Origin: Bifidobacterium amazonense | Lineage (GTDB): Bacteria > Actinomycetota > Actinomycetes > Actinomycetales > Bifidobacteriaceae | Length of the DNA: 37,311 nt | Direction of reading: 5' to 3' | Assembly: GCF_018555435.2 (NCBI RefSeq) | Contig: NZ_JAFEJT020000029.1 | Span: forward strand, 1 to 37,311 | Shown here: piece after piece, positions 33,503 through 37,311 of the stretch | How positions within the stretch are numbered: the first letter of the stretch is position 1 | How the letters are laid out: each line of letters begins with the position of its first letter | The notes under the pieces: generated by a model | What the model was told of the DNA's origin: nothing | Seen by the model: only the letters and a program-made list of their open reading frames with translations | The model's database searches: none | Translations under genes and position numbers: made by a program

Positions 33503-33581
33503 CCACGTAGGTGCCCTTTCTGCGCCTTCGCAATGATAACGCTGGCATCGCCGGCAACCCACAACAAGCAAAGGAGCATTC

Positions 33582-36500
33582 ATGCATACCGGGTATCCAT
33601 CGGATTCGGAGGAGGACGCCGTGCATTCCGGCACCAGCGGCCCCCGGCACGCGCAGCCGAAGAAGCTGCCGCACCGCCGCTCCCCTCTCACCATCACTGC
33701 CAAATTCAGCAAGAAGGCCGTGGCATGGATCGCCGCCGCAGCCACGCTGTTCGGCGGCATGTCCGTGGCCACCATGTCGGCCAGCGCCGACACGGGCGTC
33801 ACCGACAGCTACGCCAACACGCGCGGCAACGCCACCTTCGAGGCGGCCCGCGAAAAGTACGGCCTGACCGAATCCATGGATTCCGGCGCCATCCTGCACG
33901 CGTGGATGTGGTCGTTCGACACCATACGCAAGAACATGGCCGCCATCGCCGAGGCCGGCTACACCTCCGTGCAGACCGAACCGATGAGCCATATCAAGGT
34001 CAACAGCGCGAACGGCAAGAAGTTCACCGAGAACTGGTACTACGTCTACCAGCCCACGAACACGAAGATCGGCAACTTCGTCGTCGGCACCGAGGACGAT
34101 CTCAAAGCCCTGACCGCCGAGGCGCACAAGTACGGCGTGCGCATCATCGTCGACGTGGTCGCCAACCACTTCACCTCCGACTGGAACGCCATCGACTCCG
34201 ACTGGAAGGACACGAGCCTGTTCCACTCGCGTTCCAACTGCTCCGGCGCGAACGGCGACAACATCAACTATTCCAACCGCTGGCAGGTGACCCAGTGCCA
34301 TCTGCTCGGCCTGTGGGACATCAACACGCAGAACCAGACCGCCGCGAACAAGATGAAGGAATTCCTCGTCCAGGCCGTCGCGGACGGCGTGGACGGCTTC
34401 CGCTTCGACGCGGCCAAGCACGTCGAGCTGCCGGACGAGCTCGGCACGCATTCGGTCTATTGGGAGACGATCCTGCAGAACGGCGCCCAATACCAGTACG
34501 GCGAGGTGCTGCAGGGCGACTCCAGCCTGAACTACAAGGGCTACGCCGCCATGTTCACCAAGTACTCGTCGGACGGCGGCGGCAACACAGCGTCCAGCTA
34601 CGGCCAGACCGTGCGCGCCGCGATCAAGAACGGCAACCTGAGCGCCGGCACGCTGAGCAACCTGTCGAACGGTGGCGCAAAGAACGACCAGCTGGTCACG
34701 TGGGTCGAATCGCACGACAACTATGCGAACGGCGACAAGGAGTCCACGTATCTGAACGACTACCAGCTCAAGATGGGCTGGGCGCTCGTCGCCTCCCGTC
34801 AGGCCGGCGCGCCGCTGTACTTCAACCGTCCGGTCGGCTCCGGCGGCTCGAACCCGCAGTTCGCGGAGAAGAGCCAGCTGGGCGACGCCGGCGACGACAT
34901 GTGGAAGGACAAGTCCGTCGTGGCGGTCAACCACTTCCGCAACGCGATGGACGGCGAGGCCGAGTATCTGCGCAACTGCAACGGCCAGAACTCCTGCCTG
35001 ATGGTCGAGCGTTACGTCGCCGACGGCAACAACGCGAACGACGGCGTGGTGATCGCCAACATGGGCGGCGACCAGAGCCTCGTCGGCTCGGCGACCACGC
35101 TGGACGACGGCACATACAAGGATCAGGTCAACGGCGGCACGATCACCGTCTCCGGCGGCAAGATCACGGCCGGCACCGCGAAGGGCAATGCCGTGAGCGT
35201 CTACTACGATGCTTCCGGCTCCACCACCAAGGTCGCGTCCGTCTCCGCCACCGCATCCAAGTCGTTCAGCACCGACACGACCACCGTCACGCTGTACGCG
35301 AAGAACGTGAAGAACGCCAAGTACACCACGTCCGAAGGCGACTCCGGCACGTTCAAGGACGGCGACACGATCGAGGTCGGCTCCTCCGTCAAGGTCGGCG
35401 GCAAGATGACCGTCACCGTCACCGCGACCAACGCGGAGACCGGCGAGACGCTGAAGAACACGTATACGTACACGAAGACGGAGGTCGAGGCGCAGAACCT
35501 CGCCAGCCAGTACCAGACGAAGACGAACGCCACGAAGAAGACCATCACGGTCGACGGCAAGACGAACGACTGGGACAGCTCGATGATCATCGCGCAGGGC
35601 GCCGCGAACGACGATCCGCGCGTGTACCGCCCGAACTCGATGTACGAGGTCCCGATCGACCTGTACACGCTGTACGGCACGTACGACGACGACAACCTGT
35701 ACCTGATGTGGGAGATGACGAACGTCCAGGACGTGGTCGCCCCGAACGACAACTATCCGCTCACGCAGGGCACGCTGTTCAACAACATGAACGTCCCGTT
35801 CTTCTTCGCGTTCGATACCGGCGACAGCTCGACGCGCATCGGCAAGAGCGCGCAGCTGAACACCGGCGGCACGCTGTGGGACAGCGGCATCACCTGGCAG
35901 AACAAGCTCAACAAGGTGCTCGCGATCTCCACGAACGGCGCGAACGGCCCGTGGATCTATGGCGGCGACAGCGACGGCCTGAATGCGAACGCGCAGTACG
36001 GCCCGGCGGCGAACGCCAAGACCGAGACCGAGAAGTCCGGCATCGTGTTCAAGTACGGCCAGGGCATCCTCAGCTCCGAGGTCAACGGCATCGACGGCGC
36101 GTACGGCGAGAACAACGGCCGCGTGGTCGGCGACATGAAGGCCGGGTCCGGCGCGAAGTGGGTCAACTTCAACGAGAAGGGCCACAATTCGAGCACGATG
36201 GACTTCCACTATGAGATGTCCATTCCGCTGAGCGAGCTCGGCACCGATGCGGCGAAGATCGCGAAGAGCGGCATCGGCGTGCAGCTGGTCGCCACGATGG
36301 GCAAGTCCGGCATGGACTCGCTGCCGTACGATCTTGCGGTGAACGACAACGCCGATCTGGACGATTCGGCCGGCTCGCAGGAGAACAACAGCTTCGAGAA
36401 GTCCGATGCGGACAACTTCACTGTGAACTTCGCGCGCATCGGCGGCTCGGATGATTCCGGCTCCGGCGAGGGCACGACCGTGAAGGTCACGTCCGTGGCG

Positions 36501-37311
36501 ATCTCCGGCGATGGCGTGTCGAATGGCAAGCTGACCGGCGACCTGACGAACGGCGACACGACCGCGCAGCTGACCGCGACCGTCAAGCCGGACGACGCGA
36601 CCAGCAAGAAGGTCACGTGGAAGTCGTCGAACACGGCCGTCGCGACCGTGGACAAGAACGGTCTCGTGACGTTCGTGAAGGCCGGTACGGCGACGGTCAC
36701 CGCGACCGCGGGCGGCAAGAGCGCGACCGTGACCGTTACGGTGACCGGCGAGAAGCCGATCTCGAAGATCACGACGATCTACTATCCGAGCAAGGTGTAC
36801 GGTGCGGACTCCACGTACCTGCACTACCGTGTGGCCGACGGCAAGTGGACCACCGCTCCGGGCGTGAAGATGACCGAGGCGTGCGACGGCTGGGTCTCCT
36901 ACACGATCAGCGACGTGAACGAGCAGCAGGTCGAGTTCGATCTCAACAACGGCTCCGGCACGTGGGATAACAACGGCGGCCAGAACTACAAGGCGTCCGG
37001 CGCGACCATCGTGCTGCAGGACGGCAAGCTCGGCTCCGTGAGCCCCTGCGTGGCGAAGGTCGACTCCATCGCGATCTCGGGTGATGGGGTGTCCGGCGGC
37101 AAGCTGTCGCTGAAGGTTGGTGAGTCCGCGACGCTGAAGGCTACGGTTTCGCCGGCTGCTTCGCAGTCCACGGCTCGGGTTTTGTGGTCTTCTTCTGATT
37201 CGTCTGTTGCTTCGGTGATGGGTACTGGTGTGGTGTCTGCGAAGGCTACCGGTACCGTGACGATCACGGCTGAGTCGGGTGGCGTGAAGGCATCGGTCAC
37301 GTTGACGGTGA
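33582..37311 (+). CDS. Secreted multidomain alpha-amylase (GH13; CBM74-like, BIG2, CBM26), 3' end outside window
   Basis: 1,243 codons, still open at the right edge. ATG 33582 has AAAGGAG upstream. A long basic N-terminus and hydrophobic core (about 44-66) form a signal peptide, likely cut after SASA (69). GH13 catalytic domain about 78-450: DVVANH (191-196), GFRFDAAKH (nucleophile D276), E308 in GEVLQGD, and VESHDN (D379). An all-beta C domain and a second beta module follow to about 635. Residues about 650-955 look like the granular-starch-binding CBM74. Then BIG2 (967-1056), CBM26 (1059-1156, HYRVADGKWTTAPGVKM, NGSGTWDNN) and a second BIG2 (from 1158). This layout matches resistant-starch-degrading amylases of bifidobacteria. 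The last ~60 codons switch to T-rich codons. Confidence 0.93.
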   Translation, partial: MHTGYPSDSEEDAVHSGTSGPRHAQPKKLPHRRSPLTITAKFSKKAVAWIAAAATLFGGMSVATMSASADTGVTDSYANTRGNATFEAAREKYGLTESMDSGAILHAWMWSFDTIRKNMAAIAEAGYTSVQTEPMSHIKVNSANGKKFTENWYYVYQPTNTKIGNFVVGTEDDLKALTAEAHKYGVRIIVDVVANHFTSDWNAIDSDWKDTSLFHSRSNCSGANGDNINYSNRWQVTQCHLLGLWDINTQNQTAANKMKEFLVQAVADGVDGFRFDAAKHVELPDELGTHSVYWETILQNGAQYQYGEVLQGDSSLNYKGYAAMFTKYSSDGGGNTASSYGQTVRAAIKNGNLSAGTLSNLSNGGAKNDQLVTWVESHDNYANGDKESTYLNDYQLKMGWALVASRQAGAPLYFNRPVGSGGSNPQFAEKSQLGDAGDDMWKDKSVVAVNHFRNAMDGEAEYLRNCNGQNSCLMVERYVADGNNANDGVVIANMGGDQSLVGSATTLDDGTYKDQVNGGTITVSGGKITAGTAKGNAVSVYYDASGSTTKVASVSATASKSFSTDTTTVTLYAKNVKNAKYTTSEGDSGTFKDGDTIEVGSSVKVGGKMTVTVTATNAETGETLKNTYTYTKTEVEAQNLASQYQTKTNATKKTITVDGKTNDWDSSMIIAQGAANDDPRVYRPNSMYEVPIDLYTLYGTYDDDNLYLMWEMTNVQDVVAPNDNYPLTQGTLFNNMNVPFFFAFDTGDSSTRIGKSAQLNTGGTLWDSGITWQNKLNKVLAISTNGANGPWIYGGDSDGLNANAQYGPAANAKTETEKSGIVFKYGQGILSSEVNGIDGAYGENNGRVVGDMKAGSGAKWVNFNEKGHNSSTMDFHYEMSIPLSELGTDAAKIAKSGIGVQLVATMGKSGMDSLPYDLAVNDNADLDDSAGSQENNSFEKSDADNFTVNFARIGGSDDSGSGEGTTVKVTSVAISGDGVSNGKLTGDLTNGDTTAQLTATVKPDDATSKKVTWKSSNTAVATVDKNGLVTFVKAGTATVTATAGGKSATVTVTVTGEKPISKITTIYYPSKVYGADSTYLHYRVADGKWTTAPGVKMTEACDGWVSYTISDVNEQQVEFDLNNGSGTWDNNGGQNYKASGATIVLQDGKLGSVSPCVAKVDSIAISGDGVSGGKLSLKVGESATLKATVSPAASQSTARVLWSSSDSSVASVMGTGVVSAKATGTVTITAESGGVKASVTLTV

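Noticed and set aside
33312..36824. Long antisense open frame (1,170 codons) across the amylase gene
   Set aside because: Mirror of a GC-biased coding strand: Arg/Val/His-rich, no family motif. The sense frame has all GH13 motifs, a signal peptide and a ribosome binding site.
1..37311. tRNA, rRNA, riboswitches, prophage or complete insertion sequences
   Set aside because: I looked for tRNA-like cloverleaf ends, transposase or integrase motifs and known riboswitch cores and saw none that I could support by eye.

Overview
The window looks like chromosomal DNA from a high-GC actinobacterium, most likely Bifidobacterium. The pointers are a G5/DUF348 wall protein, a Wzz-fused tyrosine kinase, a DUF4916 protein, a type I-E CRISPR-Cas locus and a secreted GH13 amylase with modules resembling the starch-binding families CBM74 and CBM26. 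Species cannot be named from the sequence alone.

Positions 1-14450 are mostly housekeeping and cell-surface genes. On the minus strand lie an oligopeptidase B-like peptidase (cut by the left edge), an App1-type phosphatase, a GcvH-like lipoyl carrier, NudC, an alpha/beta hydrolase and a DUF4916 Nudix-like protein. On the plus strand lie thioredoxin, a G5-domain wall hydrolase, a membrane protein/XRE regulator pair and a small exported, wall-anchored-looking protein. An exopolysaccharide group follows: a low-molecular-weight tyrosine phosphatase, a convergent BY-kinase and a Wzy-like polymerase. A small conserved-looking protein of unknown role closes this part. Strong hairpin terminators separate several of these units.

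Positions 14576-29710 hold a complete type I-E CRISPR-Cas system on the minus strand: cas3-cse1-cse2-cas7e-cas5e-cas6e-cas1-cas2, then a leader and an array. The array (17217-19567) has 39 repeat units on a strict 61-nt period, and the repeats come in three consecutive blocks of two variants. Two orphan repeat-spacer pairs lie further left (14576-14664 and 16641-16728). They bracket a 641-codon gene for a membrane protein of unknown role. Between the second orphan pair and the array is a cluster of seven copies of an unexplained TGTCA-N9/10-GAAA motif (16815-17130).

A class II Fic protein (AMP-transferase family) lies 6 nt upstream of cas3 in the same direction and is probably the first gene of the cas operon. 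Divergent from it is an AlbA_2/winged-helix regulator whose promoter is overlaid by nested perfect palindromes, so self-repression is likely. That gene is bracketed by a ~57-bp direct repeat and followed by a palindrome cluster and a 39-codon HipB-like remnant. From 33582 to the right edge runs a secreted multidomain alpha-amylase (GH13 catalytic domain, CBM74-like, BIG2, CBM26, BIG2), probably for digesting granular or resistant starch.

The parts most likely to be new are the arrangement regulator / Fic / cas operon / array and the non-CRISPR material between array remnants (membrane protein gene and TGTCA motif cluster). Function is inferred from motifs and gene order only.
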